Assembly: GCA_947258675.1 (NCBI GenBank)
Contig: CAMYJP010000055.1
Location: forward strand, 1-11,307
DNA from: an uncultured Desulfobulbaceae bacterium
GTDB lineage: Bacteria; Desulfobacterota; Desulfobulbia; Desulfobulbales; BM004
Reading direction: 5' to 3'
Length of the DNA stretch: 11,307 nt
Shown here: positions 1 through 9,364 of the stretch, piece after piece
How the letters are laid out: each line of letters opens with the position of its first letter
Position numbering within the stretch: the first letter of the stretch is position 1
Notes under the pieces: model-generated
Told to the model about the DNA's origin: nothing
What the model saw: only the letters and a program-made list of their open reading frames with translations
Database searches by the model: none
Translations under genes and position numbers: made by a program

Positions 1-2177
1 GTAGAGATAAAATACTCCAGAACCCCAAGGCCTTCTCGGAAATTTGCCTTGATTGGTGACTCAATAATTGCGCCGGATGGTTTCGCCATCAAGCCCCGCA
101 TACCAGCAAGCTGCCTGATCTGGTCTTTACTTCCCCGAGCACCGGAGTCTGCCATAATAAAAATCGGATTGAGACTGGGTACTTCTATCAATTTATTCTC
201 AGCATCACGAAGGAAGTCAACACTCATCTCACCCATCATTTCTTTAGCGACATCTTCAGTGGCTCTGGACCAGACGTCTATCACCTTGTTATATTTTTCT
301 CCCACCGTAATCAAACCGTCGGTGTATTGTTTCTCCACGTCAAGAACTTCACTCTCCGATTTGGCGAGGATTTCCTCCTTGTTTACTGGAATAATCATAT
401 CATTAACGCATATGGAGATACCGGCGCGGGTAGCATATTCAAACCCGAGGTCCTTTAATCGATCTGCCAGAATGACAGTTTCCTTGGTACCGGCATGACG
501 GTAAGTAAAGTCAATCAACCAGGCCAGCTCTTTTTTATTCATTACTTTGTTGATAACAGCAAAAGGGACCTTGGCAGGCAAAAGTTCACCAAGCAGAATT
601 CTTCCCGGAGTGGTATTTTCCAATTTACCGTCAATACGCACCTTTATTTTTGCATGCAAATCAACCTGTCCATAATCATAGGCTATCCGGACCTCTTCAG
701 GAGAAGAAAAATGTTTACCTTCCCCTTTGCTCATTAACCTGTCCCTGGTCATATAATATATGCCAAGAACGATATCCTGGGTTGGAATAATGACCGGCCC
801 CCCATGAGCAGGAGACAAAATATTATTCGTAGACATCATCAAAACCCTGGCCTCGGTTTGGGCCTCCACAGACAATGGCACATGCACAGCCATCTGATCC
901 CCGTCAAAATCAGCATTAAATGCCATTGTGACAACCTCTTCTAAAACGTCCCAAACTTCTTTGGAACTCTTTTCAACCATCTTTCTTGCGCTTTTGATGG
1001 TTGTCACGTAACCGAGTGATTCCAATTTATTGTAAATAAATGGTTTGAACAGCTCCAAAGCCATTTTTTTTGGAATACCACACTGATGTAACCGCAGATG
1101 AGGTCCGGCCACGATGACTGACCGGCCGGAATAGTCGACCCTTTTTCCCAGCAGGTTCTGGCGGAATCGTCCTTGCTTACCTTTAAGCATATCACTGAAG
1201 GATTTCAGTGGTCGTTTGTTCGGACCTGTTATCAAGCGGCCCCGGCGGCCGTTATCAAATAATACATCCACCGCCTCTTGAAGCATACGCTTTTCATTAC
1301 GAATTATGATATCAGGAGCATCCAGTTCCAGAAGCCGCTTAAGACGATTATTTCTGTTGATTACTCGTCGATAAAGATCATTGAGATCCGAAGTGGCAAA
1401 CCGGCCGCCTTCAAGCGGAACCAGTGGACGAAGGTCAGGAGGAAGCACCGGGATTACATCGAGAATCATCCACTCCGGCCGATTCCCGGAGTCCCTGAAA
1501 GCCTCAACCACTTTCAACCGTTTACCCAATTTATTACGCTTGGTTTCAGATCCTGTTGCCCGCATATCTTCGCGTATTGTTTTAGATAATTCCTGAAGTT
1601 CTAGCCCCTTCAACAGCTCCTTAATTGCTTCAGCTCCTATGCCCACCCTGAATCTGCCGGCAAATTCGTCCATGGCTTGACGATATTTTTCTTCTGAAAG
1701 CAGAGACCCGACTGGGATCACAGGTTCTTCTGATTCTATGACCACGTAAGACTCAAAATAGAGTATCTTCTCAAGCTCCTTCAGGGTCATGTCAAGCAGG
1801 TTACCAATTTTAGTTGGCAGACTTTTGAGAAACCAGATATGTGCTACCGGTGCCGCTAACTCAATATGGCCCAATCTTTCACGTCTGACCTTGGATTGGA
1901 TTACTTCTACACCGCATTTTTCACAAACGACCCCGCGATGTTTCATTCGCTTGTATTTCCCGCAATTACATTCGTAATCTTTTACAGGGCCAAAAATTTT
2001 GGCACAAAACAGACCATCCCGTTCAGGCTTAAATGTCCGGTAGTTTATGGTCTCCGGCTTTTTCACTTCACCATGGGACCAATCTCGTATTTTTCCCGGT
2101 GAAGCTAAGGTGATTTTTACTGCATTAAAATTAATAGGGGCCTTGGCTTTGGCAAAAAAGCTAAAAAGTTCTTCCAC
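1..2177 (-). CDS. rpoC: RNA polymerase beta' subunit, 5' part (runs off left edge), with internal deletion
   Basis: This is the largest RNA polymerase subunit and carries the catalytic magnesium site. The window holds its first 725 codons, out of roughly 1,350-1,400 in the family. The GTG start (2175-2177) has an AAGGTG ribosome site 5 bases upstream, and an in-frame TAA lies just before that. The N-terminus ([18 protein letters not shown]) aligns with E. coli beta' from its first residue. The zinc-ribbon cysteines are C70, C72, C85 and C88, at the same positions as in E. coli. [16 protein letters not shown], the lid/rudder region and [22 protein letters not shown] are intact. [12 protein letters not shown] is at residues 421-432, with catalytic D423, D425 and D427. 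In E. coli the first of these aspartates is D460, so exactly 37 residues are missing upstream, including the [16 protein letters not shown] block. The frame then continues normally through MADSGARGS and [15 protein letters not shown], where the window ends in the bridge helix. It follows rpoB by 123 bp. Identity is certain; whether this version is functional is doubtful. Confidence 0.97.
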   Translation of the reverse strand, partial: MEELFSFFAKAKAPINFNAVKITLASPGKIRDWSHGEVKKPETINYRTFKPERDGLFCAKIFGPVKDYECNCGKYKRMKHRGVVCEKCGVEVIQSKVRRERLGHIELAAPVAHIWFLKSLPTKIGNLLDMTLKELEKILYFESYVVIESEEPVIPVGSLLSEEKYRQAMDEFAGRFRVGIGAEAIKELLKGLELQELSKTIREDMRATGSETKRNKLGKRLKVVEAFRDSGNRPEWMILDVIPVLPPDLRPLVPLEGGRFATSDLNDLYRRVINRNNRLKRLLELDAPDIIIRNEKRMLQEAVDVLFDNGRRGRLITGPNKRPLKSFSDMLKGKQGRFRQNLLGKRVDYSGRSVIVAGPHLRLHQCGIPKKMALELFKPFIYNKLESLGYVTTIKSARKMVEKSSKEVWDVLEEVVTMAFNADFDGDQMAVHVPLSVEAQTEARVLMMSTNNILSPAHGGPVIIPTQDIVLGIYYMTRDRLMSKGEGKHFSSPEEVRIAYDYGQVDLHAKIKVRIDGKLENTTPGRILLGELLPAKVPFAVINKVMNKKELAWLIDFTYRHAGTKETVILADRLKDLGFEYATRAGISICVNDMIIPVNKEEILAKSESEVLDVEKQYTDGLITVGEKYNKVIDVWSRATEDVAKEMMGEMSVDFLRDAENKLIEVPSLNPIFIMADSGARGSKDQIRQLAGMRGLMAKPSGAIIESPIKANFREGLGVLEYFIS
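924..935 (-). other. Junction of an in-frame deletion (about 111 bp) in rpoC
   Basis: Residues 412-422 read [11 protein letters not shown]. In E. coli and essentially all bacterial beta' sequences I know, the segment after the first valine positions continues for about 40 residues ([21 protein letters not shown]..., then a GKAIQLHPLVC stretch) before the [FY]NADFDGD motif. Here it goes straight from EEVV to [11 protein letters not shown]. Upstream and downstream alignments to E. coli need no other gap, and the offset at the catalytic aspartates is exactly 37 residues, so the loss corresponds to about E. coli 417-453. The exact boundaries are ambiguous because V-T/V-C is found at both sides of the expected gap. 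Confidence 0.85.
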
Positions 2178-2230
2178 GGCAACACCTTCTGATTAATTGT
2201 TAATAATAGAATGTTTAAATTCCAATGTTC

Positions 2231-2269
2231 GAGGCGTTAAACAAATATTTAACAAAGATTTAAAGCCTC
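2231..2269 (-). repeat. Imperfect inverted repeat in the rpoB-rpoC spacer
   Basis: In the transcript, GAGGC followed by TTAAA can pair with TTTAA and GCCTC, giving two 5-bp stems separated by one mismatch around a 17-base AT-rich loop. A smaller perfect repeat (GTTAAA / TTTAAC, 2236-2253) offers an alternative fold. There is no terminating U-run, so if it is real it is more likely an mRNA processing or stability element than a terminator. The rest of the 123-bp spacer shows only the rpoC ribosome site. Confidence 0.3.
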
Positions 2270-2300
2270 ATCCTGCACTGAAAAGCCAAACACGAAAGAC

Positions 2301-5300
2301 TTACTCATTAATAAGTTCAACATCGAGACAGAGTCCCTGCAATTCCTTTACAAGCACATGAAATGATTCAGGCAAACCGGTCTCTAGAAAATTTTTCCCT
2401 TTTACAATATTCTCATACATGGTTGTCCTTCCATCAACGTCATCAGATTTGACGGTCAAGAACTCTTTCAATGTATAAGCAGCGCCATATGCTTCCATAG
2501 CCCAAACTTCCATCTCACCAAGACGCTGGCCGCCGAACTGAGCCTTGCCGCCAAGCGGCTGTTGGGTTACCAAAGAATATGGCCCTGTTGACCGTGCATG
2601 AATCTTATTATCAACCAGATGATGGAGCTTTAACATATACATAGTACCGACCGTCACCGGACGATCAAAAGGATCGCCAGTGAGACCATCATAAAGAACA
2701 GTCTGTCCTGTCTCATCAAAATCTGCCTGAACCAGCAGATTTCGAATCTCACTCTCAGCTGCTCCGTCAAATACCGGTGTTGCCATATGTACGCCTTCAA
2801 TTGACTTTCTTGCACTGTCGAGAAGCTCATCATCCGATAAGCCACTAGTCAATGTTTTGTATTCTTCGGGAGAATAAATAGCCTTTAATTTTTTCTTCAA
2901 GGCGGCAAGCTCTCCACGTCTGCCAATTTCCTGCAACTGCTCACCCAATTTTTTCGCGGCTATTCCAAGGTGCGCCTCCAAAACCTGCCCAACATTCATT
3001 CTCGATGGAACACCCAGTGGATTTAACACTATATCAACTGGTGTGCCATCCGCGAAATACGGCATATCTTCTTCGGGAAGAATACGGGAAACAACACCTT
3101 TGTTGCCATGGCGACCAGCCATTTTATCGCCGACTGCCAGTTTCCTTTTTACGGCCACATAAACTTTAACCATTCTGATGACCCCAGGAGGCAGGTCATC
3201 TCCTTTTCGATGACGGGCAATAATTCCCTCATACCTGTTTTTGATAAGTTCCCCCTGCTGGTGATACCGTTCAAAAATATTTCTAAGCTCACTTTCGTCT
3301 TTCTTCCAGGCGGAAAAATCAATCTCATTTAAGGTAATGAATGGAGCTTCTTCAAAAAATTCAGCTGTAAATTTCTTTCCTTTTGCAAGGAGAATCTTTC
3401 CTTTTTTATTAAGGATTTCTGCTTTTGATACCTTCCCTGCCAGTTTCTCAGTCAGCCTTTTACGAACTGAAGTCTTCAGACAAAAAAGTTCATCTTCCAT
3501 ATCTTTCTGTAGCCGCTGTTCTTCAAAATCTTCGATCAATAAAGAACGTTCGTCTTTATCAACTCCCTTACGCGAAAAGACTTTGGCATCGATTACTACT
3601 CCTTCAACACCAGGAGGAACACGCAGTGAAGAATCTTTAACGTCACCTGCCTTATCACCAAAAATTGCCCGTAAAAGCTTTTCCTCAGGTGACAGCATTG
3701 TTTCCCCTTTTGGGGTCACTTTGCCAACCAATGTATCTCCCGGCTTCACTTCAGCACCGATACGAACGATACCGCTCTCATCTAAATCTTGCAGAGCGTC
3801 TTCGCCGACATTGGGGATGTCCCGGGTAATTTCTTCTTTACCGAGTTTTGTATCACGAGCCATGGTCTCAAATACTTCCACATGCACTGATGTATATGTG
3901 TCATGTTTCAGTAATCGTTCACTGAGGAGAATTGAATCCTCAAAATTGAAACCACGCCATGTCATAAAAGCAACAGTGACATTTTTTCCTAAAGCTAATT
4001 CACCTTGTTCACAGGAAGGACCATCCGCTAGGACAGATCCCTTGCTCACCCTCATTCCCGGAGTTACAAGGGGTTTTTGCGTAAAACACGTATTCTGATT
4101 CGACTTTTTAAATTTGCTTAATCTATATACGGCTATACCGGTATCATATCCATCTGTTCCCGGCTCATCATATTGAATAACCAGACGGTTGGCATCCGCC
4201 TCAACAACAACCCCATCTCCACCGGCCAGCAGGCATGCTCCTGAGTCTCGGGCGACAGTGCTTTCAAGGCCCGTTCCCACAAGCGGTGCAGCAGTTCGCA
4301 ACAGCGGTACTGCCTGGCGCATCATGTTCGATCCCATCAACGCACGGTTAGCATCATCATTTTCAAGAAAAGGTATCAGGGCTGTAGCTACACTTACCAG
4401 CTGATTAGGAGAGACATCTATATACGTGACGCTATCTCCGGAAGTAATCACTACTTCACCATCTTCCCTTGCTATCAGAGTATCAGAAATTATTTTATCC
4501 TTCTTATCCAGTTCGGTCTTGGCTGGAGCAATAATCTGATTCTTTTCATTGAGGGCATTTAAATAGACTACTTCATCAGTTACTTTCCTGTTCAGTACCT
4601 TTCGATAAGGTGTTTCAATAAAGCCAAACTGATTAACTCTCGCATAAGCAGCCAAAGAGACAATAAGACCGATATTTGGCCCCTCCGGTGTTTCAACCGG
4701 ACAGATACGGCCATAGTGGGTTGGATGCACATCACGCACTTCAAAACCAGCACGTTCCCTAGAAAGCCCCCCTGGTCCCAAAGCGCTTAAACGCCGTTTA
4801 TGGGTAACTTCAGACAAGGGATTTGTCTGATCCATAAACTGTGAAAGCTGACTTGTCCCAAAAAACTCTTTTATGGCAGAGGTAATTGGTTTTGGGTTTA
4901 TCAGGTCATGGGGCATCAAGGTTTCGACTTCCTGCAGAGTCATCCGCTCCCGAATAGCTCTTTCCATACGCACCAGTCCTATGCGATACTGATTTTCGAC
5001 CAGTTCCCCAACCGTTCGCACCCTCCGATTACCCAGATGATCAATGTCGTCCACTTTCCCTTGCTCGTCTTTAAGTCGAACTAAATATCGAACTGACTCG
5101 ACAATATCCTCCTTGGTCAACGTCCGGGTATTAATGTCAGTATCGATATTGAGTTTAGCATTTATCTTAAACCTTCCAACTTCTGAAAGATTATAGGTGG
5201 ATTCATTGAAAAAGAGATTATTGAAAAAAGAGAAACCTACTTCCAGCGTCGGCGGGCTGCTGGGTCGTAATCGTCTGTAAATTTCAAGTATTGCTTCGTC

Positions 5301-6389
5301 CGTGGTTTCAACCTTATCCAGTGCCAGGGTTTTTCTGAAGGAATCAGTAACCCGGGAGCCATCGATGAACAGTACATCCAGTGCAGAAATTTTTGCATCC
5401 AATATTGAATCAACAATTGATTCAGTAATCTCATCATTGCATCGAGCGATTACTTCGCCGGACGATGGATGCACCAGATCTTGGACCAGGTATTTCCCTA
5501 TGAGTTCTTCTTTATCAAAGACAAAATGGTCAATTTTTGCCTCAATAATCTTTTTTATACCGGCTTTTGTAATCTTGCGATTTTGTTTGACTAGTACTTC
5601 CTTTGTCTTCGGGTGGACAACGTCACTCTGGGCGCGCTGACCGATAAACACCTCTGGATCAAACTGTTTTTTAAACTTCTTCCCTTTAATGGTTATTTTT
5701 TCAACTTGATAGAATTTGCGCAACAACTCCTCTGCTGAATAACCAAGTGCCTTCAACAGAGTTGTAACAGGGAATTTCCTGCGCCGGTCTATTCGAACAT
5801 AAAGAACATCCTTGACATCGAATTCAAGATCAATCCAGGAGCCGCGAACAGGAATAATCCTGGCAGAATAAAGTAATTTACCGCTCGAGTGAGTTTTCCC
5901 GTTATCATGAGAGTAAAAAAGTCCGGGTGACCGCTGCAGCTGACTAACTATTACCCTTTCCGTCCCATTAACAACAAAAACCCCGTCCCTGGTCATTAAT
6001 GGGACACTCCCCAAATATACTTCCTGTTCTTTGATATCTCTGATGTTCTGGACACCCATATCCGGATCAACATCATAGGTAACCAGACGCACCGTTATTT
6101 TGATAGGAACCTCATATGTCATTCCTCTCTCAACACACTCTTCGACGGTGTATTTCGGTTCACCAAAGGTGTAGCGAACAAATTCCAGGAAACATATTCC
6201 ATTAAAATCTGAAATTGGGAATATGCTCTTGAAAATTGCCTGCAAACCGGTGTCGTCACGCTGATCAGGTTCGATATCCCTCTGCAGGAATTTGTCGTAC
6301 GATAACCGCTGCATCTCAATAAGATGGGGGGCTTCTACAACTTTAGCGGTTTTGGCGAAATTTTTTCTGACTCTATTCATCATAATCAT
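2301..6389 (-). CDS. rpoB: RNA polymerase beta subunit
   Basis: Complete 1362-residue beta subunit (E. coli 1342), which forms the polymerase core with beta'. The first of three clustered ATGs is chosen because GAGGG lies 9 bases upstream. The family landmarks are in order: [13 protein letters not shown] near residue 140 and [18 protein letters not shown] after it; the rifampicin pocket [20 protein letters not shown] from residue 514, with wild-type D520, H530 and S535 (E. coli D516, H526, S531); [46 protein letters not shown]; the active-site [12 protein letters not shown] near residue 1089; and the C-terminal [18 protein letters not shown] and [10 protein letters not shown]. No conserved block is missing, in contrast to rpoC. 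The dispensable region sequence (about 860-1000) is of the type I associate with Deltaproteobacteria. One small oddity is [10 protein letters not shown] where MPW is usual. It is 312 bp downstream of rplL. Confidence 0.99.
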   Translation of the reverse strand: MIMMNRVRKNFAKTAKVVEAPHLIEMQRLSYDKFLQRDIEPDQRDDTGLQAIFKSIFPISDFNGICFLEFVRYTFGEPKYTVEECVERGMTYEVPIKITVRLVTYDVDPDMGVQNIRDIKEQEVYLGSVPLMTRDGVFVVNGTERVIVSQLQRSPGLFYSHDNGKTHSSGKLLYSARIIPVRGSWIDLEFDVKDVLYVRIDRRRKFPVTTLLKALGYSAEELLRKFYQVEKITIKGKKFKKQFDPEVFIGQRAQSDVVHPKTKEVLVKQNRKITKAGIKKIIEAKIDHFVFDKEELIGKYLVQDLVHPSSGEVIARCNDEITESIVDSILDAKISALDVLFIDGSRVTDSFRKTLALDKVETTDEAILEIYRRLRPSSPPTLEVGFSFFNNLFFNESTYNLSEVGRFKINAKLNIDTDINTRTLTKEDIVESVRYLVRLKDEQGKVDDIDHLGNRRVRTVGELVENQYRIGLVRMERAIRERMTLQEVETLMPHDLINPKPITSAIKEFFGTSQLSQFMDQTNPLSEVTHKRRLSALGPGGLSRERAGFEVRDVHPTHYGRICPVETPEGPNIGLIVSLAAYARVNQFGFIETPYRKVLNRKVTDEVVYLNALNEKNQIIAPAKTELDKKDKIISDTLIAREDGEVVITSGDSVTYIDVSPNQLVSVATALIPFLENDDANRALMGSNMMRQAVPLLRTAAPLVGTGLESTVARDSGACLLAGGDGVVVEADANRLVIQYDEPGTDGYDTGIAVYRLSKFKKSNQNTCFTQKPLVTPGMRVSKGSVLADGPSCEQGELALGKNVTVAFMTWRGFNFEDSILLSERLLKHDTYTSVHVEVFETMARDTKLGKEEITRDIPNVGEDALQDLDESGIVRIGAEVKPGDTLVGKVTPKGETMLSPEEKLLRAIFGDKAGDVKDSSLRVPPGVEGVVIDAKVFSRKGVDKDERSLLIEDFEEQRLQKDMEDELFCLKTSVRKRLTEKLAGKVSKAEILNKKGKILLAKGKKFTAEFFEEAPFITLNEIDFSAWKKDESELRNIFERYHQQGELIKNRYEGIIARHRKGDDLPPGVIRMVKVYVAVKRKLAVGDKMAGRHGNKGVVSRILPEEDMPYFADGTPVDIVLNPLGVPSRMNVGQVLEAHLGIAAKKLGEQLQEIGRRGELAALKKKLKAIYSPEEYKTLTSGLSDDELLDSARKSIEGVHMATPVFDGAAESEIRNLLVQADFDETGQTVLYDGLTGDPFDRPVTVGTMYMLKLHHLVDNKIHARSTGPYSLVTQQPLGGKAQFGGQRLGEMEVWAMEAYGAAYTLKEFLTVKSDDVDGRTTMYENIVKGKNFLETGLPESFHVLVKELQGLCLDVELINE

Positions 6390-6441
6390 TGAACAATGCC
6401 CTCGTCATTGGTAACCGGCTGAGCCGATAAATAATCAAAGG

Positions 6442-6469
6442 TATATATTATCAGTCAAATGGTGATCAA
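6442..6469 (-). promoter_or_regulatory. Possible sigma-70 promoter upstream of rpoB (weak)
   Basis: On the minus strand TTGATC (6464-6469) and TATATA (6442-6447) are separated by 16 bases, each matching 4 of 6 consensus positions, in an AT-rich stretch about 50 bp before the rpoB start. It lies beyond the palindromic attenuator, so it could give rpoBC its own transcription. AT-rich DNA produces such matches by chance. Confidence 0.25.
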
Positions 6470-6572
6470 TTGCCTGATAAAACAGCAACCACCCACCTAT
6501 ACAGACCTTAGATACTTTGAAGAATCAACATGTTGCCATGGACACTCCATTACTGCATTTATATAACGAAAC

Positions 6573-6602
6573 AACGCTACGGAGAAATTTCTCCGTAGCG
6601 TT
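6573..6602 (-). terminator. Perfect 30-bp palindrome between rplL and rpoB; likely attenuator/terminator
   Basis: Arms AACGCTACGGAG and CTCCGTAGCGTT form a 12-bp GC-containing stem around AAATTT; with the inner A-T pairs the whole 30 bp is self-complementary. On the minus strand it is followed by a modest U-rich run (GTTGTTTCGTTATAT), so termination is probably partial. E. coli has an attenuator at this same place that lowers rpoBC expression relative to the ribosomal protein genes; a like role here is inferred. The remaining 6390-6701 spacer contains only the weak promoter candidate and the rpoB ribosome site. Confidence 0.6.
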
Positions 6603-6701
6603 TAATCACCATACATAGAATAAGGCTGAGATTAAATGGTACTTCAATTATTGGGCAAATGGTCCTGACTCCATGTTGTGACTTATCATTGAGGTCAAGT
6701 A

Positions 6702-7085
6702 TCATTTAATTTCTACAGCACCACCAACAGCCTCAATTTTTTCTTTTATTTCTTCAGCTTCCTCTTTGCTGACGCCCTCTTTAACAGCTTGTGGGACATT
6801 TTCAACAACCTCTTTAGCTTCCTTTAGTCCAAGAGAGGTAATTGCACGAACCTCTTTAATTACCTTAATCTTTTGGTCACCGGCGCCTGTAAGAACAACA
6901 TCGAATTCTGTTTTTTCCTCAGCAGCACCTTCCGCCTGGGCGGGACCGGCGCCAGCTGCCGCAACTGCAACTGGGGCAGCAGCGGAAACACCAAATTTTT
7001 CTTCAAATTCCTTGATAAGCTCTGAAAGCTCAAGAACGCTCATTTTTGATATAAAATCAATTACATCTTCTTTGGAAACAGCCAT
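6702..7085 (-). CDS. rplL: 50S ribosomal protein L7/L12
   Basis: 127-residue acidic stalk protein that recruits and stimulates translational GTPases on the ribosome; multiple copies sit on L10. The N-terminal dimerisation domain ([33 protein letters not shown]) is followed by an Ala/Gly/Pro-rich hinge (about residues 37-57) and the C-terminal domain starting EKTEFDVVL, which carries the [19 protein letters not shown] factor-binding helices and ends GGAVEIK. A longer frame would add ten residues, but AGGAGG at 7094-7099, 8 bases before the ATG at 7083-7085, fixes the shorter start, as does the usual family N-terminus. It is 118 bp downstream of rplJ and presumably cotranscribed with it, under the L10 leader. 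Confidence 0.98.
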   Translation of the reverse strand: MAVSKEDVIDFISKMSVLELSELIKEFEEKFGVSAAAPVAVAAAGAGPAQAEGAAEEKTEFDVVLTGAGDQKIKVIKEVRAITSLGLKEAKEVVENVPQAVKEGVSKEEAEEIKEKIEAVGGAVEIK

Positions 7086-7203
7086 TTTTGTATCCTCCTG
7101 GCAAAATTGTATCATTGAAATTATCGGGTATTGAAAAAATCAATAGCCAATAATTTGACAATCATGATCTGTAAACTTTTAGCATCGCCTGAAATAAGAC
7201 TAA

Positions 7204-7731
7204 TTAGTTATCCTGTTGCTCTTTATTATCTTTTACTGCCTGCAAGGCATATAAAAATTTCCTTTGAACTCCTCCAAGCACTCTCACTAAACCAGTCGGA
7301 ACTGCGTTCCAAACAGAGAGCATCTGCCCAAGGAGAACTTCCTTGGAAGGCAATTTTGACAAAGCCACAACATCTTCTTTGGACAAAGATTTTCCGTCCA
7401 AAACAGCTGAACGAATAGCCAGTTGTGGGTGGTCTTTGCTGAAATTAATGAGAATTTTGGTTGGTGATACCGGGTCACCATACGAGAAGGCCACCGCTGA
7501 TGTTCCAATAAAATCAGCCTGGAGATTTTCAAATTCGGTTCCTTCTACGGCTCGCGACAACAGGGAATTTTTTGCAACCCGCATCTCGGCGTCATTTCTT
7601 CTCAATTCGTGACGAAGTTCCTGGAGTTCAGGTACTGTCAGGCCTCGATAGTCAGTAACCATAGCAAATGTCGCTTTATCGAACTTGCCGTTAAGCTCTT
7701 CGACTATCTGCGCCTTTTCCTCGCGATTCAA
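7204..7731 (-). CDS. rplJ: 50S ribosomal protein L10
   Basis: 175-residue base of the L7/L12 stalk, binding 23S rRNA near L11 and holding L7/L12 dimers through its C-terminal helix. NREEKAQIVEELNGKF, TDYRGLTVPELQELRHELR, VAKNSLLSRAV and the KLPSKEVLLGQ segment are typical, as is the length. The start is TTG (7729-7731); AAGGAGGA lies 5 bases upstream and no in-frame ATG is nearby, so the rare start looks genuine. The L10-(L7/L12) complex is known to repress this operon by binding the mRNA leader, and a matching leader lies upstream (see 7895-7972). Confidence 0.97.
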   Translation of the reverse strand: MNREEKAQIVEELNGKFDKATFAMVTDYRGLTVPELQELRHELRRNDAEMRVAKNSLLSRAVEGTEFENLQADFIGTSAVAFSYGDPVSPTKILINFSKDHPQLAIRSAVLDGKSLSKEDVVALSKLPSKEVLLGQMLSVWNAVPTGLVRVLGGVQRKFLYALQAVKDNKEQQDN

Positions 7732-7736
7732 TGTTA

Positions 7737-7744
7737 TCCTCCTT
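7737..7744 (-). promoter_or_regulatory. Strong ribosome binding site for the TTG-started rplJ
   Basis: AAGGAGGA, nearly the full anti-16S complement, ends 5 bases before TTG. It decides the start, since that codon is the only initiator in the rplJ frame at a suitable distance. Confidence 0.8.
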
Positions 7745-7761
7745 CTTTATTTTAAATTTTA

Positions 7762-7778
7762 GGAACAGTCGGTGTTCC
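7762..7778 (-). repeat. Short hairpin just upstream of the rplJ ribosome site
   Basis: GGAACA / TGTTCC form a 6-bp stem with a 5-base loop, followed by TAAAATTT, about 30 bases before the rplJ start. It could be a weak attenuator or part of the long-range fold by which L10 blocks rplJ translation. The lack of a clean U-run argues against a strong terminator. Confidence 0.3.
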
Positions 7779-7894
7779 AGTTGCAGTAATTGCAGCTGCG
7801 GACACATCTGATCGCCAAGAAAAGCACGTTGCGCAAAGAATTCTCACCAACAATGAGATTGCAGGTAGTTTGTATTTGAGAAATGCGTATAACA

Positions 7895-7972
7895 TGTTCT
7901 GTCTCGGCAGGTCGGCTCTAAAAAAACATCTTGCACCGATTAAACTAAAAAAGTGCCTGCTGTCTGCGACAA
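7895..7972 (-). ncRNA. L10 leader (autoregulatory mRNA element of rplJ-rplL)
   Basis: The transcript contains CGCAGACAGCAGGC (7955-7968) and, about 40 bases later, ACCTGCCGAGACAG (7899-7912). These are the two conserved strands of the L10-binding leader: CAGCAGG/CCTGC-type pairing closes the element, and GAGACAG belongs to the kink/loop that L10 recognises in this family. Its position between rplA and rplJ, about 165 bases before the start codon, matches the E. coli arrangement, where L10-L12 binding far upstream represses rplJ translation. The motif was recognised by eye; element ends are approximate. No other element stands out in the 363-bp spacer 7732-8094 beyond this, the promoter candidate and the small hairpin. 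Confidence 0.8.
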
Positions 7973-7982
7973 TCCCGTTTTA

Positions 7983-8013
7983 ATTATAAAAATAAGCTAC
8001 CCGTCTTTGAGAA
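7983..8013 (-). promoter_or_regulatory. Possible promoter for rplJ-rplL
   Basis: A perfect TATAAT (7983-7988) on the minus strand lies just upstream of the L10 leader, where a transcript carrying the leader would be expected to begin. The best -35 candidate, TTCTCA (8008-8013), matches 4 of 6 positions but at a long 19-base spacing, so the assignment rests mostly on the -10 box and location. Confidence 0.4.
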
Positions 8014-8094
8014 CCTTTTTGTAACTTTCGCATGATCAGCTATACGCTAGCCAGATCCATTACTCTGGGCCTGTCAGACGGTTTATTTTATTAT

Positions 8095-8805
8095 TTATGA
8101 TTGTTTCACCAGGGTTCTGACATCAAGAGGATCAATTTTTATGCCAGGCCCCATGGTCGTGGAAAGACTTATACTTCTAAGATAAATGCCCTTGCTGGAG
8201 GCGGGTTTGATTTGGATAATCTTATCAATAAAGGTTACTATATTTTCAGATAGCTTCGATGCGCCAAAAGAAACTTTGCCTATCATTGCATGTATAATTC
8301 CAGCTTTATCTACTTTAAAATCCACCTTGCCGGATTTAACCTCATTCACAACGCGTGCCACATCAAAAGTAACAGTGCCAAGTTTTGCATTTGGCATGAG
8401 ATTGCGTGGCCCAAGAATTCTGCCTATTTTACCCACTGTTGCCATCATATCAGGGGTAGCGATTGTACGCTCAAAATCGAGCCATCCTGATTTGATTTTC
8501 TCAACATATTCATCTCCACCGGCATAATCAGCGCCTGCATCAAGTGCCTCTTTCTCTTTGTCACCCTTGGCAAAAACAAGAACTCGTATCTGTTTGCCGG
8601 TTCCATTGGGTAATACGACACTACTTCTTACCATCTGATCAGCATGTCTTGGATCAACTCCGAGACGGATGGCAATATCCACTGACTCATCAAATTTGGC
8701 ATATTGACTCTTTAAGGTTAGATCTACTCCCTGCTCTAGATTATACAATTGAGCAGGATCGATATCAGCCTTGGCTCCTTGATATTTTTTTCCTCTCTTA
8801 GGCAT
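8095..8805 (-). CDS. rplA: 50S ribosomal protein L1
   Basis: 236-residue protein of the L1 stalk, which binds 23S rRNA and helps release the E-site tRNA; in E. coli it also represses its own rplK-rplA mRNA. Visible family features are [42 protein letters not shown], the [15 protein letters not shown] signature near residues 130-145, [15 protein letters not shown] and the C-terminal [17 protein letters not shown]. Four extra codons from a GTG would overlap the ribosome site; GGAGAG (8810-8815) points to the ATG at 8803-8805, giving MPKRGKKYQ. The signature carries N where G (GPRGLMPN) is more common. It lies 114 bp after rplK. Confidence 0.97.
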   Translation of the reverse strand: MPKRGKKYQGAKADIDPAQLYNLEQGVDLTLKSQYAKFDESVDIAIRLGVDPRHADQMVRSSVVLPNGTGKQIRVLVFAKGDKEKEALDAGADYAGGDEYVEKIKSGWLDFERTIATPDMMATVGKIGRILGPRNLMPNAKLGTVTFDVARVVNEVKSGKVDFKVDKAGIIHAMIGKVSFGASKLSENIVTFIDKIIQIKPASSKGIYLRSISLSTTMGPGIKIDPLDVRTLVKQS

Positions 8806-8899
8806 TTTTCTCTCCACTGACTATATAAAACTTCCAAAAGCTCCAAACAGCAAGTAAGGTTGAGTTCTCTTGTTGTTCTATTTAATTAACTACAATAAG

Positions 8900-8920
8900 G
8901 TTCGGCTTCAACCACCGAAC
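8900..8920 (-). repeat. Hairpin at the rplK stop codon
   Basis: GTTCGG / CCGAAC form a 6-bp stem (7 with a G-U pair) around a 7-9-base loop, beginning on the last base of the rplK stop codon. It is followed by CTTATTGTAG rather than a U-run, so it may slow 3' decay or partly attenuate transcription into rplA rather than terminate. The remainder of the rplK-rplA spacer holds only the rplA ribosome site. Confidence 0.35.
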
Positions 8921-9345
8921 TATCCCACGATTGTGATGCCAACACTTCTGGCAGTACCTTCAATTATTTTCATTGCTCCCTCAATATCAAATGCATTCAG
9001 GTCCGGCATCTTCAATTCGGCAATTTCCCGAACTTTATCCCTGGAAAGTTTTCCCGCCCTTTCCATCTTGGGATTACTCGACCCTTTCTTAAGACCAGCC
9101 GCCTTCATCAACAGAATGGAAGCGGGTGGGGTTTTTGTAATAAACGAAAAAGATCGATCTGCATAAACAGTTATCACCACCGGAATTATCATATCACCCT
9201 GGTCCTGGGTTTTAGCGTTAAAAGCCTTGCAAAACTCCATTATATTTACACCATGCTGTCCCAAGGCCGGACCTACCGGTGGAGAAGGATTGGCCTTTCC
9301 TGCTTGTATCTGAAGTTTAATATAGGACATTATTTTTTTTGCCAT
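8920..9345 (-). CDS. rplK: 50S ribosomal protein L11
   Basis: 141-residue protein of the GTPase-associated centre, binding 23S rRNA helices 43/44 and, in many bacteria, needed for RelA activation and thiostrepton action. The length matches E. coli L11 (142). The N-terminal domain has the flexible-switch prolines in [21 protein letters not shown] (from about residue 19), then [22 protein letters not shown]; the C-terminal RNA-binding domain includes [23 protein letters not shown] lies 7 bases before the ATG. It stands between nusG and rplA, its usual place. Confidence 0.98.
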   Translation of the reverse strand: MAKKIMSYIKLQIQAGKANPSPPVGPALGQHGVNIMEFCKAFNAKTQDQGDMIIPVVITVYADRSFSFITKTPPASILLMKAAGLKKGSSNPKMERAGKLSRDKVREIAELKMPDLNAFDIEGAMKIIEGTARSVGITIVG

Positions 9346-9364
9346 TACGTTTCTCCTAACATAT

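Noticed and set aside
49..498. 149-codon open frame on the plus strand
   Set aside because: It is antisense to the rpoC frame, which encodes clear beta' motifs throughout these bases.
1..2177. Frameshift or pseudogene as explanation of the short RpoC
   Set aside because: The frame stays open and aligned on both sides of the gap; only an in-frame loss of 111 bp is needed.
3337..4098. 253-codon open frame on the plus strand
   Set aside because: It lies wholly opposite rpoB, is serine-rich and of no recognisable family, and has no ribosome site; it is the mirror of RpoB codon usage.
7131..7418. 95-codon plus-strand frame partly in the rplJ-rplL spacer
   Set aside because: Most of it is antisense to rplJ; the start has no ribosome site and the spacer part looks unremarkable.
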